DNA from: Streptomyces sp. KMM 9044
Lineage (GTDB): Bacteria > Actinomycetota > Actinomycetes > Streptomycetales > Streptomycetaceae
Direction of reading: 5' to 3'
Assembly (NCBI RefSeq): GCF_024701375.2
Contig: NZ_CP113910.1
Coordinates: 124,001-188,000 of the forward strand
Length of the DNA stretch: 64,000 bases
In this document: piece by piece, positions 7,384-16,538 of the stretch
Layout of the letters: each line of letters opens with the position of its first letter
How positions within the stretch are numbered: position 1 is the stretch's first letter
Notes under the pieces: model-generated
The model's database searches: none
What the model saw: the letters and a program-made list of their open reading frames with translations, nothing else
What the model was told of the DNA's origin: nothing
Made by a program: the position numbers and the translations under genes

Positions 7384-8589
7384 ATGACGTCATTGATCCG
7401 GGATCCACTGTTGTGGATCTTGCTGGTAGTGCTCATCGCTGCGTCGTTCGCAGTGATGAGGGCGCGGAGAACCAATCTGGCTCTCCGCAGAACGAGGAAG
7501 GACCTGGAAGCAAGCCTGGGGCAGACCCAGGGTCAGCTCGCCCAGCAGCAGGGGCAGATCACCGCGCTCAACGCGCGGCACCAGGGCGACCTCGCCGACG
7601 TCCGTGCGGATGCCGAGTCGTCGACCAAGGCCGTACTGAAGTCGGCGATGGGAACGCTGCAGTCCCTCGCCGAGGAGCAGCAGCTGCTGCTCGACGAACT
7701 GCTGAAGAAGTACGGCAACGACACCGAGGTCCTCGCCGACCTGATGTCGGTGGACCACACCGGCAGCCAGTTCAGCCGACGGGCCAAGGGCATCTCCGTA
7801 CTGTGCGGCGGATGGCTGGGCCGGCGTGACGGCGCGGCGACCGTGTACGACGTGGCGCGCAGCGCCCAGGGACGGATCAAGGACTTCGACCGGGTCGGCA
7901 TCCATGCCCAGGCCAGTGTCTCCGTCTCCACGAAGGCCGTCGAACCGGTGGCCGTCGTACTGGCCGAGCTGCTGGACAATGCGACCACCTACAGTGCTCC
8001 GGGCACGCCGGTCGAGGTCAACATCCAGGCCGTCCCGACGGGTGTGTGCTTCATCGTCGACGATGCCGGACTGGGCATGGACCAGGAGACCAAGGACCGG
8101 GCGGCGGCGTTGCTGTCCCCCGAGGGTGCGGTCGACATCACGGGGCTGGGCGATCCGCCCCGGTTCGGGTTCGCGGTGTGCGGCATGCTCGCGGCGCGGT
8201 ACGGCTTCGCCGTCTCCGTAGGCTCGGTGTCCCCCTACGGCGGAGTGCGTGCAGTGATCCGTGTGCCGGAAAGTCTCCTTGCCGCCGAAGCGCCCGCACC
8301 TGCCGTGCCCACCCAGGAGACCTCCGGGGAGGAGGCCGCCCCGCAGCGGCTCGCTCCCGTGCCGGTGGGTCCCTCCCATGTGGTGGGCAAGACCAACGGA
8401 GGACTTCCCAAGCGGCGCCGACGGCAGGGCCCCATCTCGGTGGTGCCCTCGCCGGACGCCACGGTCACTACCGACGAGCCCACGTCCGAGCAGGCCAGCG
8501 GGGTGACCGCGTCGCGCCTCGGCGCGTTCGCCCGCGGCACCCAGCTCGGTCGGATCACGAACACCATGGAAGGACCTGATCAGCAGTGA
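7384..8589 (+). CDS. cvnA: Conservon CvnA, sensor-kinase-like ATPase
   Basis: 401 residues. One N-terminal membrane helix (LLWILLVVLIAASFAVM), a Gln-rich coiled coil (residues about 30-100), then a GHKL ATPase domain with N box (AELLDNATTYSAPGTPV) and G1 box (IVDDAGLGM), and a Pro-rich tail. It lacks the large extracellular nitrate-sensor domain of longer CvnA proteins, so it resembles the short, cytoplasm-facing type. In conservons CvnA interacts with CvnB at the membrane, forming a complex likened to G-protein-coupled receptor systems. ATG 7384 is preferred (GAAGAGAG upstream); ATG 7363 is an in-frame alternative. It overlaps cvnB by 4 nt. Confidence 0.85.
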   Translation: MTSLIRDPLLWILLVVLIAASFAVMRARRTNLALRRTRKDLEASLGQTQGQLAQQQGQITALNARHQGDLADVRADAESSTKAVLKSAMGTLQSLAEEQQLLLDELLKKYGNDTEVLADLMSVDHTGSQFSRRAKGISVLCGGWLGRRDGAATVYDVARSAQGRIKDFDRVGIHAQASVSVSTKAVEPVAVVLAELLDNATTYSAPGTPVEVNIQAVPTGVCFIVDDAGLGMDQETKDRAAALLSPEGAVDITGLGDPPRFGFAVCGMLAARYGFAVSVGSVSPYGGVRAVIRVPESLLAAEAPAPAVPTQETSGEEAAPQRLAPVPVGPSHVVGKTNGGLPKRRRRQGPISVVPSPDATVTTDEPTSEQASGVTASRLGAFARGTQLGRITNTMEGPDQQ

Positions 8590-8987
8590 ACACCGACCTG
8601 TCGTGGGTGCTGAACGACGTGCTCGAGGTGCGCGGTGCCCGTCACGCCGTCCTCGTCTCGGGTGACGGCCTGCTGCTGCAGCGTTCGGACGACATCTCGC
8701 GCGACGACGCGGAGACGAACGCTGCGGCGATGAGTTCCATGCAGTCGCTCAGCCGCGCGGTCTCCGGCTTCGTCGGTTCGGGCAAGGGTGTCTGGAAGCA
8801 GACACTGCTCGAGTACGACGGCGGCTGGATCTTCCTGAGCGCCGCCGGGCAGGGCGCCTACCTGGCCGTCTCGGCGGCTCCCGACGTGGACATGGAAGCC
8901 GTGTCGTTCCGTATGCAGAAGACGGTGGTGGCGCTCAGCAAGGCGATGAGCGTCGCACCACGCTCGGACCACGGTGGCGGCTCATGA
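8586..8987 (+). CDS. cvnB: Conservon CvnB, roadblock/LC7 protein
   Basis: 133 residues forming one roadblock/LC7 domain (LSWVLNDVLEVRGARHAVLV, QGAYLAVSAAPDVDMEAVSF). CvnB proteins bind the GTPase CvnD and are likely its regulatory partner, as MglB is for MglA. The GTG start overlaps the cvnA stop (GTGA), and the 3' end overlaps cvnC by 4 nt, so the whole set is translationally coupled. Confidence 0.9.
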   Translation: MNTDLSWVLNDVLEVRGARHAVLVSGDGLLLQRSDDISRDDAETNAAAMSSMQSLSRAVSGFVGSGKGVWKQTLLEYDGGWIFLSAAGQGAYLAVSAAPDVDMEAVSFRMQKTVVALSKAMSVAPRSDHGGGS

Positions 8988-9358
8988 CGGCTCCCGGCGA
9001 GGAGGAGTCCGTCTCCAGCGACTTCGTCCGCTCCTACGTCATCACCGGTGGCCGGAGCCTGCCGTCCTCGGACGATCTTGCACTGCACACCCTCGTCACG
9101 CTGGCTCCCGAGCGGACTCCTCCGCTCGGGGCCGGGCCCGAAGTGACGGCGATCTGGGACCTGTGCTCGGGGGGCTACCTGTCGGTGGCCGAGGTGGCCG
9201 GTCACCTCGGGCTGCCGGTCGGGGTGGCCCGCCTGCTGCTGACCGACCTGTTCGAGCAGGGGCACCTGCTCCACCGCGCCGAGCCGCCCCGAGCCCAGAA
9301 CGTTGACAGAGCGACCCTCGAGAAGGTTCTGCATGGACTCCAATCCCTCATCAGCTGA
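8984..9358 (+). CDS. cvnC: Conservon CvnC, DUF742 protein
   Basis: 124 residues of the DUF742 family, a winged-helix-like fold (FVRSYVITGGRSLPS; SVAEVAGHLGLPVGVARLLL; LFEQGHLL). CvnC has no known catalytic activity; it is an obligate member of conservons and may bind CvnB or CvnD. ATG at 8984 overlaps the cvnB stop. Confidence 0.88.
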   Translation: MTAPGEEESVSSDFVRSYVITGGRSLPSSDDLALHTLVTLAPERTPPLGAGPEVTAIWDLCSGGYLSVAEVAGHLGLPVGVARLLLTDLFEQGHLLHRAEPPRAQNVDRATLEKVLHGLQSLIS

Positions 9359-9935
9359 GACGGCCCAGGGCTCCATCTACGTCTCCAGCGCGGTGACCAA
9401 CGCCGCCAAGATCCTCGTCGTCGGGCATTTCGCCGTGGGCAAGACGACACTCATCGGTTCTCTGTCGGAGATCACTCCGCTGCGCACCGAGGAGAAGATG
9501 ACCCAGGCCTCCGTGCACGTCGACGACCTGCGGGGCGTGACGGGCAAGACCACTACCACGGTCGCCCTGGACTTCGGCCGTCTCACGCTGAGCGAAGACC
9601 TGGTGCTGTACCTCTTCGGCACACCGGGACAGCAGCGCTTCATGCAGCTGTGGGAGGACATGGCCCGCGGTGCGCTGGGAGCTCTGCTGCTGGTCGACCC
9701 CGCGCGGCTGGAGGAGACGTTCCCCGTCATCGACCTCGTCGAGGGGTACGGCCTGGAGTACGCCATCGCCGTCAACACCTTCAACCCGTCCGACACCTAC
9801 GGCGAGGCGGAGGTGCGTGAGGCGCTCGACCTGCTCCCGGACACCCCTGTCGTCTACTGCGACGCCCGCGACCAGCGGTCCTCCGCGCAGGCACTGATCG
9901 CGCTCGTCCGGCATCTGCTCGAGCGTGCGGCCTGA
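9333..9935 (+). CDS. cvnD: Conservon CvnD, small GTPase
   Basis: 200 residues of the MglA/Ras-like GTPase group (ATP_bind_1 / CvnD). Walker A is GHFAVGKTT at about residues 33-41; then TTVALDFGRL, a switch-like LFGTPGQQRF, and NTF near the expected N/TKxD position (AIAVNTFNPSDTYGEAE), so the base-recognition loop is divergent, as in other CvnD proteins. ATG at 9333 overlaps the cvnC 3' end by 26 nt with GAAGG upstream. Confidence 0.9.
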   Translation: MDSNPSSAETAQGSIYVSSAVTNAAKILVVGHFAVGKTTLIGSLSEITPLRTEEKMTQASVHVDDLRGVTGKTTTTVALDFGRLTLSEDLVLYLFGTPGQQRFMQLWEDMARGALGALLLVDPARLEETFPVIDLVEGYGLEYAIAVNTFNPSDTYGEAEVREALDLLPDTPVVYCDARDQRSSAQALIALVRHLLERAA

Positions 9936-9991
9936 CTACCGCGCCCACCCCGCCCGGGAACGGCCGTTCCCGGTTCACCAAGGAAGACTTC

Positions 9992-11338
9992 ATGGATCTT
10001 CAGCAGACATCTGCGCCCACAGGCAGCAGATGCCCCATGCACGACGCCACGTTCGCCGCCGATCCGCAGGCGCTCTACGACCGGTTGCGGGCTCACGCTC
10101 CGGCCGGTCCGGTCGAGCTCGCCCCCGGCGCGGACGCCACGCTGGTCGTGGGGCACGAGATGGCGCTGCGCGTCCTGCAGAACACCGAGCTCTTCGCCCG
10201 CGACGCCCGCCGCTGGAAGGCGCTGAACGAGGGACGCATCGGGATGGACAACCCGGTGCTGCCGATGATGGCGTACCGGCCGAACTGCCTGTTCACCGAC
10301 GGGGCGGTGCACCTGCGGCTGCGCAAGGCGGTCACCGACAGCCTGTCCCGGCTCAACCTCACCCGGGTCCGCCGCGACGTGGAGCCGATCGCCGACTACC
10401 TGCTCGACCAGTTCAGCGAGCGGGGTCGTGCCGACCTGCTCAACGACTACGCCAAGCTGCTGCCGCTGCTGCTGTTCAACAAGCTGTTCGGCTGCCCCGC
10501 GGACATCGGTGACACCCTCACCGCCGCGATGTCGGCGATCTTCGACGGCAAGGACGCCCTGCGCGCCAACGAGGACCTCAACGCCTGCCTCATGGAGCTG
10601 ATCGCCCTCAAGCGGCGCCAGCCGGATGACGACGTCACCTCGTGGCTGATCCAGCACCCGGCCGGGCTGACCGACGAGGAACTCAAGGACCAGTTGGTGG
10701 TGCTGATGGGCGCCGGAGTGGAACCCGAGCGCAATCTGATCGGCAACGCCCTGTTGCTGCTGCTGTCCGGCGAGGGCGGCCGGCAGAGCGGCATGATGAT
10801 CGAGGAGGCCCTCGATCATGTGCTGTGGAACGAGACGCCCATCGCCAATTACGCGACCCACTACCCGGTCCAGGACGTCGACCTGGGCGGCCATGTGGTG
10901 GAGGCCAACACCCCGGTCGTCATCTCCTTCGCGGGTGCCAACAGCGACCCCGCGCTCGCCGAGGCCCGCCGCACGCACAGCAAGGGCGCACACCTGGCGT
11001 GGGGGGCAGGACCGCACGCATGCCCCGCCAAGGACCCGGCGACGGTGATCGCGACCACCGCGATCGAGCGGCTGCTCAACGCACTGCCCGACCTGGCGCT
11101 GGCCGTACCGCGGGAGGAACTGCAGTGGCGGCCGGGACCGTTCCACCGGGCCCTGGTGGCGCTGCCCGCGACCTTCGGCCCGTCACCGGCCACCCGCATG
11201 GCGGCGGCCCTGCAGAGCCGTGCCTCGCTGCCCGGTGCGGAGCAGCCCCTGGCCGTGGCGCCGTCCGCCCCGGCCCGGCAGGAGTCGGGACGGAAGAAGG
11301 GGTTCTGGAGCAGCTTCCTCGACGTCTTCCGTGTCTGA
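9992..11338 (+). CDS. cvnE: Conservon CvnE, cytochrome P450 (CYP157-like, no ExxR)
   Basis: 448 residues of P450 fold. The heme Cys loop is present (WGAGPHACPAK, Cys344). The normally invariant ExxR of the K helix is absent: the position reads ALDHVLWNETP, so HVLW (276-279) stands where ExxR should be. The I-helix motif reads MGAGVEPERN and lacks the usual acid-alcohol pair. The same loss is known from CYP157 enzymes encoded in other Streptomyces conservons, so this is probably a family trait. Substrate unknown. It is the fifth gene of the cvn operon, 56 nt after cvnD. The last 45 residues form a basic/aromatic extension (GRKKGFWSSFLDVFRV) that could dock to membrane or partner. Confidence 0.85.
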   Translation: MDLQQTSAPTGSRCPMHDATFAADPQALYDRLRAHAPAGPVELAPGADATLVVGHEMALRVLQNTELFARDARRWKALNEGRIGMDNPVLPMMAYRPNCLFTDGAVHLRLRKAVTDSLSRLNLTRVRRDVEPIADYLLDQFSERGRADLLNDYAKLLPLLLFNKLFGCPADIGDTLTAAMSAIFDGKDALRANEDLNACLMELIALKRRQPDDDVTSWLIQHPAGLTDEELKDQLVVLMGAGVEPERNLIGNALLLLLSGEGGRQSGMMIEEALDHVLWNETPIANYATHYPVQDVDLGGHVVEANTPVVISFAGANSDPALAEARRTHSKGAHLAWGAGPHACPAKDPATVIATTAIERLLNALPDLALAVPREELQWRPGPFHRALVALPATFGPSPATRMAAALQSRASLPGAEQPLAVAPSAPARQESGRKKGFWSSFLDVFRV

Positions 11339-11694
11339 TGCACGGCATGTGACGGCGGCAGCACTCCGGGGGGCATGACGGGAGAGGGCAGAAGGAAAGG
11401 TTCCGGTGGTATCGGCGGTGCCCGGTGAAAAGGGCTCCGCGCGACCTCCCTTGGCGGCGTACGTGGTATCGGCACCATCCCTGGTGCCCCGGCCCCGGCC
11501 ACCGGCAGCCGAACCGTCGTCCCCCTCCTCCGTCGACCGGTTCCAGCGAGGGCGGGCAACCCTCTTCCCGCCCGCTCGGGGCTGCGTTTTCCGCAGGCCG
11601 TCGTACGCGCCCTCCGGGGCGGCTGCTTCGGCACGGATTCGAGGAGTGCAGCCGGGGTCTGCGTGCCCGGGGCCGTAACTGTTCTTGACGTCCT
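11339..11694. other. Intergenic region after the conservon
   Basis: I see no convincing coding sequence, RNA or repeat here. It lies between two convergent units (cvn and ridA). Confidence 0.5.
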
Positions 11695-11722
11695 GGCCCG
11701 CGGTCGCGGACCGCTACGGGCC
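11695..11722 (-). terminator. Hairpin terminator after ridA-like gene
   Basis: GGCCCG-CGGTC / GACCG-CGGGCC, an 11-bp stem with a 3-nt bulge, immediately downstream of the RidA-family stop codon. Confidence 0.6.
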
Positions 11723-12130
11723 TCAGTCCAGGACCGCGACGGCCTCGATCTCGACCAGGTGGTCGGGGATGTCCAGTGCCTGTACACCCACCAGCGTGGC
11801 CGGCGCCGCCGGGGTGGTTCCCAGCTTCTGTGCCGCGCGGGTGGCGCCCTCCATGAACTGCGCCATCTTGTCGGGCGTCCAGTCGACTACGTAGGCGGTC
11901 AGTTTCGCGGCGTCGGCGAACGTGGCGCCGGCCGCGGCCAGGGCGGTGGCGACGTTGAGGTAGCACTGCTCGACCTGGGCGGCGAGATCGTCCGCGCCGA
12001 CGGTGACGCCGACGGCGTCCCAGGAGACCTGCCCGGCGATGAAGACCATCCTGGAACCGGACGCGATCGCCACCTGCCGGTAGACGTCGATCTCCGGAAG
12101 CCCTTCGGGGTTGATCAGGGTGATGGCCAT
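11723..12130 (-). CDS. RidA/YjgF family protein
   Basis: 135 residues. RidA-like fold: SRMVFIAGQVSWDAVG, QVEQCYLNVATALAAAGATF and TLVGVQALDIPDHLVEIEAV. The family deaminates reactive enamine/imine intermediates or has specialised catabolic roles. The catalytic Arg of canonical RidA (usually before the C-terminal VEIE) is replaced here (LDIPDHLVEIE), so this is more likely a Rid subfamily member without classical deaminase activity. ATG at 12130 has AAGGAGG at 12139-12145. Confidence 0.85.
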   Translation of the reverse strand: MAITLINPEGLPEIDVYRQVAIASGSRMVFIAGQVSWDAVGVTVGADDLAAQVEQCYLNVATALAAAGATFADAAKLTAYVVDWTPDKMAQFMEGATRAAQKLGTTPAAPATLVGVQALDIPDHLVEIEAVAVLD

Positions 12131-12215
12131 GCTGTCTGCCTCCTTGTGCTGTGAGCCCGTGGGCTCCCCGCCGTCGGGCCGGTGACGGTCCCGGCGGCCG
12201 GTCCTGGTCACCTTT

Positions 12216-12284
12216 GGTTACTCGGAAACCATAAGAGAGTCGCTGCTGACATGGAAGAACGCACTTTCTGGTGACTGGGGAACC
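12216..12284. promoter_or_regulatory. Two 15-bp direct repeats in the divergent promoter region
   Basis: GGTTACTCGGAAACC (12216-12230) and GGTGACTGGGGAACC (12270-12284), agreeing at 12 of 15 positions, with starts 54 bp apart, between the divergent ridA-like and phosphatase-family genes. They look like binding sites of a winged-helix (HxlR/MarR-type) regulator, inferred from shape only. No such regulator gene is encoded next to them. Confidence 0.4.
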
Positions 12285-12379
12285 GGAAGGTGACCGAGCA
12301 TGGAACCCGCGCCACGCGGGAGCACGTCCTGAGGACAAGGATCGTGTGGGCGGGGCGTCGGGACAGCGGGGAGGAACGG

Positions 12380-13429
12380 GTGGGCAACGGACGGTGGGGC
12401 GCTCGCGGCGGGTCGGTCTGGACGCGGGGACGGGTGATCGCGGCGGCCTCGGGACTGACGGCGGGACTGCTGGTGTTCCACCGCGCGGTGCCCAACTCCG
12501 TGGGCCGGGTGGGCAGTCTGCTGGAGTCGTTCCTGCCCTGGCTCGGGTTGGTGGTCGTGGTGCTGTTCGCGGCGGCGCTGCTGCGTCGTTCGGCGACCGC
12601 ACTGCTGGCCCTGCTGCTGCCGGTGACCGCCTGGACGTATCTCTTCGGCGGGTTGCTGCTGCCCGAACCGCGGGCCGGTGCGCGGGATCTGGTGGTGGTG
12701 CAGCACAACGTCAGTGACGAGAACACCGACCCGGCGGGCACCGCCCGCGCCCTGGCCGACGTCGGCGCCGACCTCATCGCGCTGGAGGAACTGGTGCCGG
12801 CGGCACTGCCGGTCTACGAGCGGACACTCGCCCGGCGCTACCCGTACCACGAGGTCCGGGGCACCGTCGGCCTCTGGTCGAGGCACCCGCTCACCGGCGC
12901 CCGGCTGCTGGACATCAAGCCCCGGGGGATCACCGAGCCGTGGAGCCGAGGGCTGCGGGCCGTGGTCCGCAGCCCTCACGGGGACATCGCGGCCTACGTC
13001 GCGCACCTGCCCTCGATCCGGGTCGTCCCGGGCGGCCTCGCCTCTGCCGACCGGGACGAGAGTGCCCGTCTGCTGGGCCGGGCCATCGATGCCGAGGAAC
13101 TGGAGCCGGTGATCCTTCTGGGCGATCTCAACGGCACCGTCGACGACCGCGGCCTGGCTTTGCTGACCTCCTCGATGAACGTGGCGGAACGCGGCTTCGC
13201 CCTCAGTTTCCCCGCCGCGCTGCCCCTGACCCGTATCGACCAGGTGATGGCCCGCTCGGCCGCCGTCCGCCACCTCCGCACCCTGCCCGAGACCGGCAGC
13301 GACCATCTGCCGGTCGCCGCGCGGATCACCCTCGACCGAAGCGCCCGGCCAGAACGGCAGGCCCGACGCGGGTCCGGAACGCGGTGTCCACGGCCGCCTC
13401 GTCGGCCGGGCCGAGCACGGAGGCCCTGA
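12380..13429 (+). CDS. Membrane-anchored endonuclease/exonuclease/phosphatase family protein
   Basis: 349 residues. Three N-terminal hydrophobic helices (about residues 18-95) precede an EEP catalytic domain: VVVQHNVSDENTDPAG, ALEELVP (metal-binding Glu), VILLGDLNGTVDD (GDLN), and ETGSDHLPVAARI (SDH). Members hydrolyse phosphodiester or phosphoester bonds; the external orientation and true substrate are unknown. GTG at 12380 is chosen because GGGGAGG lies 5 nt upstream; an in-frame GTG at 12290 lacks a usable site. Confidence 0.82.
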   Translation: MGNGRWGARGGSVWTRGRVIAAASGLTAGLLVFHRAVPNSVGRVGSLLESFLPWLGLVVVVLFAAALLRRSATALLALLLPVTAWTYLFGGLLLPEPRAGARDLVVVQHNVSDENTDPAGTARALADVGADLIALEELVPAALPVYERTLARRYPYHEVRGTVGLWSRHPLTGARLLDIKPRGITEPWSRGLRAVVRSPHGDIAAYVAHLPSIRVVPGGLASADRDESARLLGRAIDAEELEPVILLGDLNGTVDDRGLALLTSSMNVAERGFALSFPAALPLTRIDQVMARSAAVRHLRTLPETGSDHLPVAARITLDRSARPERQARRGSGTRCPRPPRRPGRARRP

Positions 13430-13793
13430 CCGCCGGCGTCGCTCCCGCCACGGCTCCGGTACGCTTCCCGGCCGTTGGCCACGCCGGGCAGGTGCCGCCC
13501 GGTCACCATCGCTACGATGCCTGGTCACACCGGCCGGCGCGCGGTACTCCGCCGTGGGGGCGCCCCAGGAGCCGGCGAGCTCGGCGGTGCGGCGGACCGC
13601 CGAGGAAACCGTCGCGAGACACGGACCCGTGCAACGCGAGCCTCGCCATGACGTCCTCCGGAAAGGATCCCGGGTTCTGTGTTCCGCGTTCCGGGGCCGG
13701 TTTCCTGGTTCCGTACGAGGTGGGCCCGCTGCGGGCCCACGGACCCATCGGCCGCGCGGCGGGCGGGTGAGTGTGCACGCGGGGTAGGGGGCC
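13430..13793. other. Intergenic region with no identified gene
   Basis: Open frames exist on both strands but none has recognisable protein character or a ribosome site. A GC-rich inverted segment (GGCGGTGCGG...CCGCCGAGG) near 13580-13605 could be a terminator for the preceding gene. Confidence 0.4.
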
Positions 13794-16457
13794 GTGGGGC
13801 AGACTGAACCCATGGGCGATCTCAATGCCCCCGGGGCACCCTCACAGCGGTTCCCCCCGGAGCCGGAGAGCGTGGCGGAGGCCCGGCGGTTCGTGCGGGC
13901 CAAGCTCGGCGACGCCGCACCGGGGACGGTGGACACCGCTCAGCTCCTGGTCAGCGAACTGGTGACGAATGCGGTGCTGCACGCACGCACCGAGATCGAG
14001 GTGACGGCCCGGACGGGCGACGGCGGAGTCCTGGTGCGGGTGAGCGACCGGCGGCCGGAGCGCGGGCTCGTGCCCTACGGAGGTCCCGCGTACACCGGTA
14101 CGGGCCAGGGGCTGGCTCTGGTCGAGCGGCTGGCGTCCCGGCACGGCGTCGACATCGGCGACGCGGTCAAGACGGTGTGGTTCGAGCTGTGGCCCGAGGG
14201 ACCCACGTCGCCGCCTCCCTCGGACGGGTGGGCGACCGCCACGTCCTGTCCCGGGCGGGGCAAGACCGTGACACTCCTGGATGTACCGGCGGCGCTCTGT
14301 CTGACCTGCATACAACACCGGCACACGCTGCTGAACGAGGTCGTTCTGGCCCTGGCCGCCGGGGAGGTGCCGGGTGTGACGGCGGAGGACCTCGCGGTCG
14401 CCCTGGACATGAACGACGTGATCAGTGCGGGGGTGGCTGCCACGCTGCGGCAGCAGCACGCCGAGACGGAGTTCGGAGCTCTGCAGCTGTGGGTGCCGTC
14501 GGACGCCGGAGCGTCGGTGAAGACCCTGCTCTCGGTTCTCGACGTGGCCGAGGAGGCCGCCCGGGACGAGCGTCTGCTGACGCTGCCGGCGCTGCCGCGT
14601 GGCCGGGGCTTCCAGGAGTGGCTGTTCGACCAGATCGGCGGCCAGCTCGCCGGCGAACGCCCCACTGCGTGGGCGGTGATGCCCCGGGAACCGGGCGCCG
14701 GTGCCTCGGAGCCGGTGCTGTGGGACGCCGGTCAGGTGCAGGCCAGCGGGGTCGCGATGATCGCCGCCGACGAGTCGAACCGGATCATCGCGGTCAGCGG
14801 ACCGGCGGCTGACCTGCTCGGCTGGCCCGTGGACGATCTCATCGGGCAGCCGCTCACCACGCTCATCCCGGAGCATCTCCGCAAGCGTCACACCGTGGCG
14901 TTCACGTCCCTGCTGCTCAGCGGGCGGCCACGGATCCTGGGCCGGTCACTGCCGCTCCCCGCGTTGCACCGCGACGGTGAGCTGGTCCCCGTCCGGCTGT
15001 TCGTCGAGAGTCAGGAGACCGCCGACGGCCGCACCGTGTTCGTGGCCCAGTTCTCCCCGAGGGGATCGGTGCCGTCGCCCCCGGCCCGTCCGCCCGGCCG
15101 GATGCGGCCCGGGGCCCGGCGGGAGGCGGGAGGAGCCCTCTGGTCCGCCTCCCCCGGGCAGGACCGGAGAACGGGCGTGGGCCGGGCCGGCGGCGCATCC
15201 GAGCTGGAACGGCTTTCCCTGCTGGCCGACACGGGGACCGCCCTGAGCTCTCTCGCGGACCTGAACGAGGGCCTGCGGAGGGTGGGCCGGGCCCTGACCC
15301 GTTGGCTGGCCGACTGGTGCCTGGTGGACCTCTTCACGGCACAGGACGAGGTGGAGCGGGTCTGCGTCGTGCACCGTGTTCCCCAGGGGTCGTGGCCCGC
15401 GGAGTACGAGGGCCGGCTTCCGCCGCTTTCCGAGACCGCCCAGGGGCCGCTGGCCCGCGCGCTGCGCGGGGCGGGTCCCCTGCTGCTCAGCGAGCCCCCG
15501 CCCCCGGGCCGGGCCCCGAGCCCGCTGGACGCCCACTACGTGGAGCTGTTCCGGAGGCTGGGTGCGAACAGCGCGGTGGTCGTCCCGCTCCGGTCGCCCC
15601 GAAAGGTCATCGGCGCGCTCACGATCGCGCGGATGGGGCAGGGAAGGCCGTTCACCGAGGGGGATCTGCCACTGGTCGACGAGCTGGCGCGCGCGATCGC
15701 CCTGCGGGTGGAGAACGCCCGCCTCCACCAGGAGACGCGGACGATCGCCGAACGCCTTCAACGCTCGCTCCTGCCGCCGCTGCCCGAGATCCCGCGTCTT
15801 TGGCTGGCCGCCCGCTACGCGGCCTCCTCCGCCACGGCCGAGGTCGGCGGCGACTGGTACGACTGCTTCGCCCTGCCCGACGGGGACACGGCGCTGGTCA
15901 TCGGTGACGTCGCCGGGCACGACCTCGACGCAGCCATCGCCATGAGCCAGCTGCGCAGCATGCTGCGCGGTATCGCCGTGGACCGGCAGGAGCCGCCGGG
16001 GGAGGTCCTGCGCCGCCTGGACATGGCGAACCACACCCTGCGTCAAGAGACCACCGCCACCTGCGTCTACGGTCTGATCAAGGAACTCGGAACCGACCTC
16101 TGGGAGCTCGTTCACTCGTCCGCGGGCCATCTGCCGCCGCTGCTCGTCAGCCCGGACGGCCGCACCCGCTACCTGGAGGACGGGGCGGGGCTGCTGCTCG
16201 GCGTCGACCCCGCGCTGGTCCGTCCCCAGGCCAACGACGCGATCCCGGCCGACTCGACCGTGCTGCTGTACACCGACGGCCTCATCGAACGCCGCGCCGA
16301 ATCCCTGGACCACGCCCTGGACCGGCTCCGCGGACACGCTGCCGGGCTGGCCCACGAACCCCTCGACGTCTTCTGCGACGAGCTGCTCATCGGACTGGCC
16401 GCCGGCAGCGACGACGACATCGCGGTCCTCGCGGTCCGCCCCGGGGCTGTTCCCTGA
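13794..16457 (+). CDS. SpoIIE-type phosphatase with ATPase, PAS and GAF domains
   Basis: 887 residues. Order: RsbW-like HATPase (15-140; LLVSELVTNAVLHA, GTGQGLALVERLA), a helical linker domain (165-300), PAS (about 315-420; AVSGPAADLLGWPVDDLIGQ), GAF (470-640), and a C-terminal SpoIIE/PP2C phosphatase (650-885; VGGDWYDCF, IGDVAGHDLDAA, TVLLYTDGLIERR, DDDIAVLAV). It combines anti-sigma-factor kinase and anti-anti-sigma phosphatase modules, suggesting a one-protein partner-switching node for sigma-factor control. GTG 13794 has a GGGG-rich ribosome site; ATG 13812 is an alternative. The frame is the same as that of the phosphatase gene just downstream. Confidence 0.88.
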   Translation: MGQTEPMGDLNAPGAPSQRFPPEPESVAEARRFVRAKLGDAAPGTVDTAQLLVSELVTNAVLHARTEIEVTARTGDGGVLVRVSDRRPERGLVPYGGPAYTGTGQGLALVERLASRHGVDIGDAVKTVWFELWPEGPTSPPPSDGWATATSCPGRGKTVTLLDVPAALCLTCIQHRHTLLNEVVLALAAGEVPGVTAEDLAVALDMNDVISAGVAATLRQQHAETEFGALQLWVPSDAGASVKTLLSVLDVAEEAARDERLLTLPALPRGRGFQEWLFDQIGGQLAGERPTAWAVMPREPGAGASEPVLWDAGQVQASGVAMIAADESNRIIAVSGPAADLLGWPVDDLIGQPLTTLIPEHLRKRHTVAFTSLLLSGRPRILGRSLPLPALHRDGELVPVRLFVESQETADGRTVFVAQFSPRGSVPSPPARPPGRMRPGARREAGGALWSASPGQDRRTGVGRAGGASELERLSLLADTGTALSSLADLNEGLRRVGRALTRWLADWCLVDLFTAQDEVERVCVVHRVPQGSWPAEYEGRLPPLSETAQGPLARALRGAGPLLLSEPPPPGRAPSPLDAHYVELFRRLGANSAVVVPLRSPRKVIGALTIARMGQGRPFTEGDLPLVDELARAIALRVENARLHQETRTIAERLQRSLLPPLPEIPRLWLAARYAASSATAEVGGDWYDCFALPDGDTALVIGDVAGHDLDAAIAMSQLRSMLRGIAVDRQEPPGEVLRRLDMANHTLRQETTATCVYGLIKELGTDLWELVHSSAGHLPPLLVSPDGRTRYLEDGAGLLLGVDPALVRPQANDAIPADSTVLLYTDGLIERRAESLDHALDRLRGHAAGLAHEPLDVFCDELLIGLAAGSDDDIAVLAVRPGAVP

Positions 16458-16538
16458 CCCGACGGGGCGTGCGGCGAGGCCGTTCATCCCGCCAGTCTCG
16501 CCACGCTGCTGAGCGTCGTACTCGGGGTCAGGGACGGG

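Noticed and set aside
9333..11338. Conservon as a new defence or signalling system
   Set aside because: Gene order and families match the already described Streptomyces conservons; only the P450 detail is reported.
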